NCBI GenBank assembly: GCA_014800945.1
Contig: JAAVFD010000037.1
Location: 1 to 48,867, forward strand
Direction of reading: 5' to 3'
DNA length: 48,867 nt
Source of the DNA: Barnesiella sp.
Lineage (GTDB): Bacteria; Bacteroidota; Bacteroidia; Bacteroidales; Muribaculaceae
This document shows positions 41,193-48,867 of the stretch, one piece after another (position 1 is the stretch's first letter; every line of letters begins with the position of its first letter). Below the pieces are notes generated by a model. That model had not been told where the DNA came from. It ran no database searches and saw only the letters and a program-made list of their open reading frames with translations. The translations under genes were made by a program, and so were the position numbers.

Positions 41193-43736
41193 ATGAATTT
41201 CAAACAAATTTTTATCACGGTAGCGGCAGCATTGACTCTTAACGCTGTTCACGTTGCCGCTCAGGTAGATTTGAACTCGCAGCGGAAAGAGGTGCAGAGC
41301 TATCTGAAGGTCCCGGGTCATAAAGTTGACCACAAGGGTATTATTATTAATCCAACACCACATACTCTCGCTGTTGATTCCACAACAACGGTGAATGTTG
41401 CGGCAGGTTTCAAACCCGATTCTAAATTTCTCGCTGATTTTGCAGGCGATTTTACCACTTTGAATATTCCGGGCTCTCCTAAAGGGCTTAAAATTAAGGC
41501 GGATTATGGTGAAAAAGCTGCCGCTAAGGCAGGAGTAAAAGCGGTAAAAGGCGCATACTCGCTTAATGTCGGCAAGAATGACGTCAAGATTTCTGCTTAT
41601 GATAAGTCAGGCGTTTTCTACGCGCTCCAGACTTTGCGTCAGATTCTTGACAGCCCCATTGCAAAGACTGGCTCTATTCCGGCAATTTCTATTAATGACT
41701 ATCCCGACCTGCCTTACAGAGGTGTGGTCGAGGGATTCTATGGCAACCCCTGGAGCCATGAGGTTCGTCTCTCTCTTATTGATTTCTATGGAAAAAATAA
41801 GATGACCGATTACATTTTCGGTCCTAAAGACGATCCCTACCACAGCTCACCTTATTGGCGTCTCCCTTATCCCGAAGATCAAGCTAATAAAATTAAGGAG
41901 CTTGTTGAAGCGTGTAAGAAAAACCATGTAAATTTCGTGTGGGCTATCCATCCGGGACAGGATATTCGCTGGGACAAGGCTGATTATGACAGCCTTGTAG
42001 GTAAACTCAATATGATGTATGACCTCGGTGTGCGTTCTTTCGCTATTTTCTTTGACGACATCAGCGGCAAAGGCACTGACTCTAATATGCAGGCTCAGCT
42101 CCTCAATGATCTCACCGCCGACTTTGTGAAAGCAAAAGGTGATGTTACAAACCTTATGATTTGTCCTACAGACTACACTGAACTTTGGGCTAACCCAAAA
42201 CCCACAGGTCAGCTGACTGTTTATGGTGAAAAGCTTAATCCGGATGTAGAGGTATTCTGGACCGGAAAAGTTGTTTGTAGCGATTTGACACCTTCTACTC
42301 TTGAATTCGTGAATTCAAGAATCAAACGCCCGGCTCTTTTCTGGTGGAACTTCCCGGTTACAGACTACTGCCGTAATATCCTTCTTCAGGGACCGGTCTA
42401 TGGACTTGACACTAATCTCACGGCTAAGGATGTTGCCGGTATTGAGAGCAATCCGATGGAACATGGCGAAGCAAGTAAGCTAGCACTTTACGGTGTGGCT
42501 GACTATGCTTGGAATATTGCGGACTATAATCCTATTGACAACTGGGAGCGCGGCCTTGTAAACATTGCGCCTGAAGCTGCTGAGGCTTACAGACTTTTTG
42601 CCATTCACTCTGCTGACACACAAACCGGTTATCGTCGTGATGAATCGTGGGAAACAACCACATTCCCTTACAATAACTATACTCCTGAGCAGTTTGAGGC
42701 TCTTCGCAAGGAATTTAACAAAATCACTAAAGTGCCGGAGCAGATGCAGACCATTTCAAACAAAGGACTTTTGGCTGAAATCAATCCGTGGCTTACCGAA
42801 TTTGGTAAACTTGGTGAAAGAGGAAATAAAACGCTCGACCTTATCAAAACTTTTGAAGGTGAGAATCCGGCTGAATTCTGGGCTGCTTATGTGCAGAATC
42901 TGATGTCTCCCGAGGATCTTCAGGCATATCAGGCACACAAAGTAGGCACAATGAAGCTGCAGCCGTTCTATGAAAACGCTATGGACGATATGCTTTATGC
43001 CTTTTACAAAAGTGTTACCGGTTCATTACCCGGTATCCACCGTCCGATAGGTTCTTATAAAAATCTTTCTTCACCTCAGGGCAAACTGATGCTTGATAAT
43101 GACACAACAACATTCTATCATTCAGGAAACGGTCAAAGAACCGGACACTGGATTGGGCTTGACCTTGGGCAGCCTACTGATGTAGAGGATATCGTTATTT
43201 ATCAGGGACGTAAAGACGGTGATGTGGACTTCTTCGACAAAGCGGTTGTAGAGGCATCTGTTGATGGAAAGGAATGGCAGCCGCTTACTGATGAATTTGA
43301 AGGTCAGTATTTTATTAATTGGAAAGGTAAGCCTGTTAAAGCGAGATATGTCCGCCTGCGCAAGCTTGAGAGCAAGAAGTCAAACTGGGCGGCTATACGT
43401 TCTTTCAGAGTAAACCCCGTTACTGAGAAAAATATCGGCATCAAGATTGACGCTGAAAATCCGGCAACAGCGCTTCTCGCCTTCGACAATAATCCCTCTA
43501 CAGCTTACACAAGTAAAGGCTCTGTAAAATTCAGTCGCAAACCCGATTCCAATTCTGCCATCTTCCTTTTCGATACCCTCACCGCTGATGTGCTTCTCAA
43601 GCAGCTCAACGATAAAGGAGAGGTAATTGAAACACGCAAGATTGATACCCCTTATACAAACATTACCTTTGCACCAGAAGCAAAAAATCTTCTTCTCGAA
43701 GGTCCGGTGCGTATTTTTGAAATAATTCAGAAATAA
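41193..43736 (+). CDS. Secreted GH84 beta-N-acetylglucosaminidase
   Basis: An 847-residue enzyme with a signal peptide (IFITVAAALTLNAVHVAAQ). Residues about 25-165 are the GH20b-like N-terminal domain. The GH84 barrel follows from NDYPDLPYRGVVEGFYGNPWS (about 168-188), with the catalytic Asp pair D288-D289 in FAIFFDDISG, as in the Bacteroides thetaiotaomicron O-GlcNAcase homologue. A helical region follows, and near 650-760 a discoidin-like carbohydrate-binding domain (HWIGLDLGQPTDVEDIVIYQG, ARYVRLRKLE). It removes terminal beta-GlcNAc from glycans, such as mucins or glycosaminoglycan fragments, in the periplasm. It has its own promoter and terminator; whether it works with the uronate locus is unknown. 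Confidence 0.95.
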   Translation: MNFKQIFITVAAALTLNAVHVAAQVDLNSQRKEVQSYLKVPGHKVDHKGIIINPTPHTLAVDSTTTVNVAAGFKPDSKFLADFAGDFTTLNIPGSPKGLKIKADYGEKAAAKAGVKAVKGAYSLNVGKNDVKISAYDKSGVFYALQTLRQILDSPIAKTGSIPAISINDYPDLPYRGVVEGFYGNPWSHEVRLSLIDFYGKNKMTDYIFGPKDDPYHSSPYWRLPYPEDQANKIKELVEACKKNHVNFVWAIHPGQDIRWDKADYDSLVGKLNMMYDLGVRSFAIFFDDISGKGTDSNMQAQLLNDLTADFVKAKGDVTNLMICPTDYTELWANPKPTGQLTVYGEKLNPDVEVFWTGKVVCSDLTPSTLEFVNSRIKRPALFWWNFPVTDYCRNILLQGPVYGLDTNLTAKDVAGIESNPMEHGEASKLALYGVADYAWNIADYNPIDNWERGLVNIAPEAAEAYRLFAIHSADTQTGYRRDESWETTTFPYNNYTPEQFEALRKEFNKITKVPEQMQTISNKGLLAEINPWLTEFGKLGERGNKTLDLIKTFEGENPAEFWAAYVQNLMSPEDLQAYQAHKVGTMKLQPFYENAMDDMLYAFYKSVTGSLPGIHRPIGSYKNLSSPQGKLMLDNDTTTFYHSGNGQRTGHWIGLDLGQPTDVEDIVIYQGRKDGDVDFFDKAVVEASVDGKEWQPLTDEFEGQYFINWKGKPVKARYVRLRKLESKKSNWAAIRSFRVNPVTEKNIGIKIDAENPATALLAFDNNPSTAYTSKGSVKFSRKPDSNSAIFLFDTLTADVLLKQLNDKGEVIETRKIDTPYTNITFAPEAKNLLLEGPVRIFEIIQK

Positions 43737-43754
43737 AAAGGAAATATTAAGCAG

Positions 43755-43797
43755 AAAAAGATGGTGTGTCGCAAAAAATACGACACACCATCTTTTT
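43755..43797. terminator. Bidirectional terminator after the GH84 gene
   Basis: A perfect 17-bp stem: arms 43755-43771 and 43781-43797 with core GATGGTGTGTCG/CGACACACCATC, A-rich on the left, T-rich on the right, 9-nt loop. It serves the GH84 gene (plus) and the acetyltransferase gene (minus). Confidence 0.92.
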
Positions 43798-43813
43798 ATA
43801 AATAGACAGACAC

Positions 43814-44377
43814 TTATAGTGTTTTCAATACCTTAGCCGGAATTCCACCGACAACAGTTCGCGCCGGCACATCTTTGTTTACAACAGCTCCAGCGGCTAC
43901 AATGGCACCTTCTCCAATTGTTACACTCTGAAGTATAGTCACATTGGCACCTATCCAAACCTTATCGCATATTTTCACCGGGGCAGCAGTCATATCAGCA
44001 CGCTTATCAGGATCCATAGAGTGGTTTAGGGTAGCGATTACGCAATTATGTCCGATAAGAACATCATCTCCAATCGTTATGCCACCCTGGTCCTGAAACT
44101 TGCAGCCTGCATTGATAAACACACGTTTGCCAATTTTTATATTTTTGCCACAGTCGGTGTAGAAAGGTGGAAACAGACCGAAACTCTCATGAATCTCAGT
44201 GCCGGTCAACTCTGACATCAAGGCAACAATCTCAGCATGGTTATGATAGGCGTTATTGATTTCCATTGTTATTCGTATAGCCTCCTGACTTAGCTCATGC
44301 ATTTTTGCATGAACCTCAGACCCTGCTTCAATGACATTGCCCGACTCCATGATGCCGATGAATTCTGCTGTAGTCAT
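43814..44377 (-). CDS. Sugar O-acetyltransferase (left-handed beta-helix, maltose/galactoside type)
   Basis: A 187-residue hexapeptide-repeat acetyltransferase. An N-terminal helical segment (about 1-60) precedes the beta-helix, with repeats such as IGKRVFINAGCKF, ITIGDDVLIGHNCVI and VWIGANVTILQSVTIGEGAIVAAGAVV. The catalytic His lies in ATLNHSMDPDKR. It would transfer acetyl from acetyl-CoA to a sugar hydroxyl; the acceptor is unknown. The start overlaps the stop of the hydrolase gene by 4 bp (ATGA), so both are translated together. Confidence 0.9.
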   Translation of the reverse strand: MTTAEFIGIMESGNVIEAGSEVHAKMHELSQEAIRITMEINNAYHNHAEIVALMSELTGTEIHESFGLFPPFYTDCGKNIKIGKRVFINAGCKFQDQGGITIGDDVLIGHNCVIATLNHSMDPDKRADMTAAPVKICDKVWIGANVTILQSVTIGEGAIVAAGAVVNKDVPARTVVGGIPAKVLKTL

Positions 44378-45447
44378 TTCAGATACTCTTTATAGAAAGC
44401 GGCAATTTCATCAAAGGGTATTATGTCAAGCCGGTCATAAAGATCGCAATGAGACGCACCTTTAATAGTAAGCATCTGCTTGTTGTCCCCTTTAAGTTTT
44501 GCAAAAGTATCTTTGCCGAAATAGTATGAATGTGCCTTGTCTCCATGCACTATCAGCACAGCCCCCTCAAGTTCGTCTGCATACTCAAAAAACTTAAAAT
44601 TCATGAAGGGGAGAGCTGAACTGCTGTTCCAGCCGTCAGTTGAGTTCCCGGAGCGGGGATGAAAACCACGGGGTGTTTTATAATATGCGTAATAATCCTT
44701 TACAAATTCCGGAGCATCATCAGGCAGCGGGTCAACCACGCCGCCAGCGCGTGAGTATTCACCCTTTCGGTAGTCCTCTGTTCGTTGCTGTGCTAAAGCA
44801 GCTCTATTGGCATTGCGCTTCTCTTTGGAATTGTCTGCGTCAAAATAGCCGTTGGCGGTCACTCTGGTCATATCATACATGGTTGACGCAACGGTAGCCT
44901 TGATGCGCGGATCATTGATGGCTGACTGAATGGCTATTCCACCCCAGCCGCACACTCCGAGAATGCCGATTTTGTCAGAATCAACCTCCGGCAGAGAGGA
45001 CAAATAGTCAACAGCTGCCGAAAAGTCCTCGGTGTTGATGTCGGGTGATGCAACTCTGCGGGGCATTCCACCGCTCTCTCCGGTAAAGGACGGATCGAAG
45101 GCAATAGTGAGATACCCTCTTTCTGCAAGCTGCTGAGCGTACAAGCCCGAACTTTGTTCCTTTACCGCACCAAAAGGACCGCTCACCGCAATGGCAGAAA
45201 GTTTCTCCGAAGCATTCTTGGGAATGAACATATCGGCAGCTAAAGTGATTCCGTAGCGGTTTACAAAAGTTACCTTTTTGTGGTTTACCTTATCGCTTTT
45301 AGGAAAAACTTTATCCCATTCCTGGGTCAGTGAAAGCTCCTGGGTTGGAGCAATTTTAGTAATGGTGTTAGGATTATTCATATCTTGAGAATTTATTGGT
45401 GATACAGACAAAAAGAGAATGATTGTACATAATAGCAACTTGTTCAT
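44374..45447 (-). CDS. Secreted alpha/beta hydrolase (dienelactone-hydrolase-like, cysteine nucleophile)
   Basis: A 357-residue protein with a signal peptide (KLLLCTIILFLSVSPINS). The alpha/beta hydrolase core shows the nucleophile elbow GVCGWGG with Cys in place of the usual Ser, an acid residue in IVHGDKAHSY and a C-terminal histidine in KGASHCDLYD. Cys nucleophiles are characteristic of dienelactone hydrolases and of some secreted Bacteroidetes hydrolases. The substrate is unknown. The ATG at 45447 is selected; the frame stays open upstream to 45567 but crosses the promoter region and has no signal peptide there. It is the first gene of a two-gene unit, divergent from the AraC-type regulator. 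Confidence 0.86.
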   Translation of the reverse strand: MNKLLLCTIILFLSVSPINSQDMNNPNTITKIAPTQELSLTQEWDKVFPKSDKVNHKKVTFVNRYGITLAADMFIPKNASEKLSAIAVSGPFGAVKEQSSGLYAQQLAERGYLTIAFDPSFTGESGGMPRRVASPDINTEDFSAAVDYLSSLPEVDSDKIGILGVCGWGGIAIQSAINDPRIKATVASTMYDMTRVTANGYFDADNSKEKRNANRAALAQQRTEDYRKGEYSRAGGVVDPLPDDAPEFVKDYYAYYKTPRGFHPRSGNSTDGWNSSSALPFMNFKFFEYADELEGAVLIVHGDKAHSYYFGKDTFAKLKGDNKQMLTIKGASHCDLYDRLDIIPFDEIAAFYKEYLK

Positions 45448-45574
45448 AAGCCGATAGCTAAAACTTATTTGATTCAAATTAAACAATGATAAAAAACACT
45501 TTTCACAGTGCAAAAGTATTAGAGAACTCATCAAAAAATAAAACAGATTTTCCTGAAAGCAAACCATTTTTTTG

Positions 45575-45582
45575 TAACTTTA
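45575..45582 (+). promoter_or_regulatory. Candidate -7 element of the AraC-type regulator gene
   Basis: TAACTTTA resembles TAnnTTTG and lies 30 bp before the ATG at 45612. No -33 TTTG at the expected spacing. The divergent hydrolase promoter must lie in the same 164-bp gap. Confidence 0.35.
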
Positions 45583-45611
45583 CATTCCGCAATCAATTCC
45601 CCGGAGCTTAT

Positions 45612-46526
45612 ATGAGCAATATTCTTAAGGTAAATATCCCAGCTGACTATAGTGCTTGGTTAGGGCAGTCAGACCCACACGAGCTGATTACAGTTGTCAA
45701 CTTCAGTGAAGTGTCGCCGATACGCTTCAGTCTCAATCGCTATGAGGTATATGGACTGTTTCTTCAAGGCAAGGAGTCCGGATTTGAACTTGTATATGGA
45801 ACCGGAAAATATGAATTTTCCCAAGACACACTTATATGTGTTGCTCCGGGACAGATTGGCGGCAAAGAGGACAACGGCGAATTCATAACCCTGTCAGGAT
45901 GGGCGGTTCTTTTCCATCCCGACATATTGCAGGGCACCGCACTTGAAAAAGAAATAAATACCTTTCCATTCTTTGATTACCGCATCAACGAAGCTCTGAG
46001 AATGACACCTGAAGAGAGAGACGTGATGGTCGGTATTATCAGACAGTTGAACCGGGAGCTTAAGTTTGAAAGAGACTCCGTGCAGAACCGCATAATTGTA
46101 GGCTTTATAAACCTATTGCTTAGATATGCCCAGCGATTCTATAACCGGCAGTTTGAAACACGCAACATAACTAACAATGATATTCTCGCAAGGTTTGAAA
46201 TCCTTCTTAAAGACTATTTTGAAGCAGGACAGCAGCACATATCCGGAGTACCCACCGTCAGCTACTGTGCAGAAAAGCTCTTTATGTCACCAAGCTATTT
46301 CAGCGATGTTGTAAAGCGTACGACCGGCGACACGGCAAACCAGTACATCAAGAAATTCATTATCCAGCTTGCCAAAAACAGACTCATTTCAGGACTGAAC
46401 TCATCTGAAGTAGCATACTCATTAGGTTATGAATACCCACAGCATTTCTCACGCACATTCAAAAGAATAACAGGGGAGACCCCTTCGGAATACTGCAACA
46501 GACGAGCTAAATGGCAAAGCACCTGA
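45612..46526 (+). CDS. AraC-family transcriptional regulator
   Basis: A 304-residue regulator. The N-terminal half is a cupin-like sensing domain (YEVYGLFLQGKES...YEFSQDTLICVAPGQIGG). The last 100 residues carry the two helix-turn-helices: YCAEKLFMSPSYFSDVVKRTTGDTANQYI and the AraC signature SSEVAYSLGYEYPQHFSRTFKRITGETPSEY. The ATG at 45612 is used; the frame is open further upstream but without domain content. The divergent position next to the hydrolase-acetyltransferase pair suggests that it controls them, in response to an unknown ligand. Its stop is one base from that of the convergent membrane-protein gene. Confidence 0.92.
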   Translation: MSNILKVNIPADYSAWLGQSDPHELITVVNFSEVSPIRFSLNRYEVYGLFLQGKESGFELVYGTGKYEFSQDTLICVAPGQIGGKEDNGEFITLSGWAVLFHPDILQGTALEKEINTFPFFDYRINEALRMTPEERDVMVGIIRQLNRELKFERDSVQNRIIVGFINLLLRYAQRFYNRQFETRNITNNDILARFEILLKDYFEAGQQHISGVPTVSYCAEKLFMSPSYFSDVVKRTTGDTANQYIKKFIIQLAKNRLISGLNSSEVAYSLGYEYPQHFSRTFKRITGETPSEYCNRRAKWQST

Positions 46527-46527
46527 C

Positions 46528-47277
46528 TCACCCTTCTCCACGGGGATAAATAAACCGTGCCAGCCCGTAAATGTAGCGGCGAAACCCCGGACGATAGTCA
46601 AGAAGACGGTCAAACCAACCTAAATGTGGACTTATGAGCTTTACAACATAACCCACATAAAACATTGCAAACAAAGTACCGGCACCAACAACTGTCCAAG
46701 GCCAGCAGCCAAAGAAGCAGAAACCCGAAACTACCGCCAATACCACCAGAACAGTATCCACGATTATCTTTATCACAGGAAATGGTTTCCTCGATACACG
46801 CGATATAGCAACCTGAATACCCTCGCCAGGCATCGTAACCGACCCACATCTTATTTCAGCGGCAACCGCACACCCAAGAATTGTAGCACCCATAAACTGA
46901 GCAATAATTTGAGCCGCCAAAGACTGATAATCTGAGAAATAAGATGTAATCCACATATTCACGTCAAGCAGGCAACCAAACACAAAACCTATAAGAAGCT
47001 GAAACAACTGAATCGGTTCAAATTTCCGACCCAGAACAGCTACTTGAGCAGCCACCAGAATTATATTCATAATATTAGTGTAGCCACCTATCGTCCATCC
47101 CGGAGTAATGCCCGCTTCACCTGCAAGAGAAAAAGACATTGGAATTGATGAAATCACACCGCTCCCAAGATTAGACCTCACGCACAGAGCCACACCGAAA
47201 GTCATGAAAAACATTGACATAATCAGCAGAAAATGCTGCCAGATAAATCCGATTACCCTATCCTTTGTCATCGCCAT
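46528..47277 (-). CDS. YczE/YitT-like integral membrane protein
   Basis: A 249-residue protein with about five membrane helices (for example LLIMSMFFMTFGVALCV, LFQLLIGFVFGCLLDV and IIVDTVLVVLAVVSGFCFF). It resembles the YczE/YyaS/YitT group of uncharacterised bacterial membrane proteins (SNLGSGVISSIPMSFSL and CGSVTMPGEGIQVAISR). These are thought to be transporters, without proven substrates. The ATG at 47277 or at 47271 could be used. It is convergent with the AraC-type gene, with only 1 bp between stops, and no terminator hairpin is visible there. Confidence 0.82.
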   Translation of the reverse strand: MAMTKDRVIGFIWQHFLLIMSMFFMTFGVALCVRSNLGSGVISSIPMSFSLAGEAGITPGWTIGGYTNIMNIILVAAQVAVLGRKFEPIQLFQLLIGFVFGCLLDVNMWITSYFSDYQSLAAQIIAQFMGATILGCAVAAEIRCGSVTMPGEGIQVAISRVSRKPFPVIKIIVDTVLVVLAVVSGFCFFGCWPWTVVGAGTLFAMFYVGYVVKLISPHLGWFDRLLDYRPGFRRYIYGLARFIYPRGEG

Positions 47278-47338
47278 AAAAAATACATTTTTGATATCGC
47301 CTATCTAAAAAACCATGCAAAATTAGCAAAAATAAAAA

Positions 47339-47692
47339 AGTCCGCACCCCCAGCAGCTACCAACAATATTTCCAGACAGACAAGAGTTCGAGAGCTTCCG
47401 CAAATCAACAGAGCAAAAGTTCCTCTCTGCCGATACCTTCAAGGACTACAAGAAGTCTCTTGAAACGCGTCTGAAATTCATAGAAGAAAAACTAACTCAC
47501 CGTTACGCTCTCCTTACAATCAACCGTCATGATAAAAACGGAAACTCTGAAAATAAAAGCTATTTCAATCTCGATTCAATTATCAGGGCTTTCAGGACAG
47601 GAAACCTCCAATGGCTCAAATCCATCATCGCCTCCCTCGCCATAGCCTTACTAGCCCTCTACCTGATAAGTAGCATAACCAACTGGGCTTAA
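47339..47692 (+). pseudogene. 5'-truncated remnant of an unidentified membrane-anchored protein gene
   Basis: A reading frame of 117 codons, open from just after a TAA at 47333-47335 to the TAA at 47690-47692, without any usable start codon. It encodes a charged, probably coiled-coil segment (FRKSTEQKFLSADTFKDYKK, then RLKFIEEKLTHRYALL) and ends with a membrane helix (SIIASLAIALLALYLI). This looks like the 3' part of a gene whose beginning was lost. I cannot name the family; a link to a mobile element is a guess from the neighbouring methyltransferase gene. The first 15 or so codons may not be original. Confidence 0.6.
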
Positions 47693-47852
47693 CAATCTAC
47701 GTCCCAACATAACAATCCCTAAACAAAAGTAAAACACTGATATCGGGCCTTTGAGTTTCAATTCTGACGCAACCCTCCCGACCTCTCCTTATACAGCAAT
47801 TTGCGCTCAATAATTTCCGACTGATTTATAGCTGTAATCTCAGAATAATTAC

Positions 47853-47860
47853 TAATTTTG
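47853..47860 (+). promoter_or_regulatory. Candidate -7 element of the methyltransferase gene
   Basis: TAATTTTG matches TAnnTTTG and lies 29 bp before the ATG at 47890. No TTTG at the standard -33 distance. The rest of 47693-47889 shows no other feature. Confidence 0.4.
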
Positions 47861-47889
47861 CTTAGGATAGATTCCAAATAATAATCACA

Positions 47890-48867
47890 ATGGCAAATGA
47901 ATCCCTTTCGGCGGCTAAGGCCGCTAAAAACGATGAGTTCTACACTCAATACTACGATATTGAGCGTGAAATAAATGCCTACCTCGAATTTAATCCAAAT
48001 GTATTCCGAGGCAAGACCGTTCTGTTGCCATGCGACGACCCGGAGTGGAGCAACTTCACGCTCTACTTTGCACAGCATTTTCAGACACTCGGCCTAAAAA
48101 AAATGATTTCTACATCATACGCTCCTGACAGCAAGAAATACAAGACTGCATGGCAACCGTCACTCTTTGAGCAGGACGCACCACAATTCGACCCGTCCAA
48201 AACTTCAGTGCGCGGTAAAATATTTGTACTTGACCATGACCGTAGCGGAGATGGTGTTATTGATTTTCATGATATAGAATGGCAGTATCTTGATGGAGAC
48301 GGAGACTTCCGTAGCTCAGAAGTCACAGCCCTGCGTGACAAAGCCGACATCATCGTCACCAACCCTCCTTTTTCTCTTTTCCGCGAGTTTCTTGCATGGA
48401 TTGTCGAAGCAAACAAAAAACTTCTTATAATAGGAAACACAAACGCCATTACCTATAAAGAAGTTTTCCCTCTTATTAAGGATAATAAGCTATGGCTCGG
48501 AGCTACAGGATTTTCTACTGATATGGTATTCGGTGTTCCAGAAGGCACAATTGTACCTGAGGCATACAAGAGAAAAGCTGAGAAAATGGGATACGTTGGT
48601 AATTACACCAGACTGGGTAATTCTTGTTGGTTTACCAATATGGAGCATGGCCGTCGCCACCAACCACTTTCGTTGATGACGATGGAGGAAAATGTTATGT
48701 ACTCAAAACATAAGGAAATCCGCGGAAAAGGATATCAACATTACGATAACTACGATGCAATCGAGGTGCCTTTCACTGATGCGATACCCTCCGACTACGA
48801 TGGCGCTATTGGCGTTCCCATCACATTCCTTGATAAATATTGCCCGGAGCAATTTGAAATCTTAGGG
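47890..48867 (+). CDS. EcoRI-type adenine-specific DNA methyltransferase (partial, runs off the window)
   Basis: An open frame of 326 codons from the ATG at 47890 to the window end, without a stop. It resembles the EcoRI methylase family of N6-adenine methyltransferases: DEFYTQYYDIEREINAYL near the start, then KTVLLPCDDPEWSNFTLYF, and the catalytic motif IV in IIVTNPPFSLF (about residues 155-165). An SAM-binding DPPW-type motif appears in the variant form CDDPEWS. A relative of the EcoRI enzyme would methylate adenine in a palindromic site, either protecting against a cognate nuclease or as a solitary methylase. The restriction partner, if any, would be beyond the right edge. It follows a gene remnant, so this looks like an accessory island. 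Confidence 0.88.
   Translation, partial: MANESLSAAKAAKNDEFYTQYYDIEREINAYLEFNPNVFRGKTVLLPCDDPEWSNFTLYFAQHFQTLGLKKMISTSYAPDSKKYKTAWQPSLFEQDAPQFDPSKTSVRGKIFVLDHDRSGDGVIDFHDIEWQYLDGDGDFRSSEVTALRDKADIIVTNPPFSLFREFLAWIVEANKKLLIIGNTNAITYKEVFPLIKDNKLWLGATGFSTDMVFGVPEGTIVPEAYKRKAEKMGYVGNYTRLGNSCWFTNMEHGRRHQPLSLMTMEENVMYSKHKEIRGKGYQHYDNYDAIEVPFTDAIPSDYDGAIGVPITFLDKYCPEQFEILG

Noticed and set aside
47233-47463. Small plus-strand open frame of 76 codons overlapping the YczE-like gene start and the remnant.
   Set aside because: It is out of frame with the remnant and antisense to the membrane-protein gene, with no domain or ribosome site.

Overview
The window is a stretch of bacterial chromosome from the order Bacteroidales, most likely a Muribaculaceae- or Bacteroides-like gut organism. 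The evidence is a SusC/SusD pair, a one-protein hybrid two-component regulator, a PorQ homologue, an AdoCbl-dependent ribonucleotide reductase, a 4-alpha-glucanotransferase with N-terminal CBM20-type domains, and promoters of the Bacteroides type (TTTG, about 19 nt, then TAnnTTTG). The genus cannot be fixed from the sequence alone.

Region 1 (1-17.3 kb) is housekeeping. It holds two identical tRNA-Arg(ACG) genes, a porQ-cmk-ispH-exonuclease operon, a small secreted TonB-domain protein, a bifunctional class A penicillin-binding protein followed by an O6-alkylguanine-DNA methyltransferase with a probably frameshifted C-terminus, malQ, nrdJ, a nitroreductase, dnaA, and an amidase-MCE pair.

Region 2 (17.3-40.3 kb) is a polysaccharide utilization locus for a sulfated, uronic-acid-containing glycan. 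On the minus strand lie susC, susD and a sulfatase. On the plus strand lie a heparinase II/III-type lyase, a GH88 unsaturated glucuronyl hydrolase lipoprotein and a DUF2264 protein. A large hybrid two-component sensor/regulator follows on the minus strand. A seven-gene plus-strand operon then encodes a DUF4861 protein, KduD, an orphan GatC-type EIIC permease, a GltD-like flavoprotein, KdgK, KDPG aldolase and KduI. Together these cover depolymerisation, uronate release, isomerisation, reduction, phosphorylation and cleavage to pyruvate and glyceraldehyde-3-phosphate. Two features stand out. KduI carries a signal peptide, so it may act in the periplasm, and the only inner-membrane transporter in the operon is an EIIC without PTS partners. 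Three promoters of the locus share 14-bp elements repeated every 22 bp and ending 24-25 nt upstream of a -7-like box; I infer these are the binding sites of the hybrid regulator. The regulator gene has a (TA)10 tract in its signal-peptide codons that could switch it on and off.

Region 3 (40.3-47.3 kb) has efp, a GH84 beta-N-acetylglucosaminidase, a sugar O-acetyltransferase with an alpha/beta hydrolase, a divergent AraC-type regulator and a YczE/YitT-like membrane protein.

Region 4 (47.3 kb to the end) looks like the edge of an accessory island. It holds a 5'-truncated gene remnant without a start codon and an EcoRI-type adenine methyltransferase gene that runs off the window. No CRISPR array, insertion sequence or rRNA was seen.
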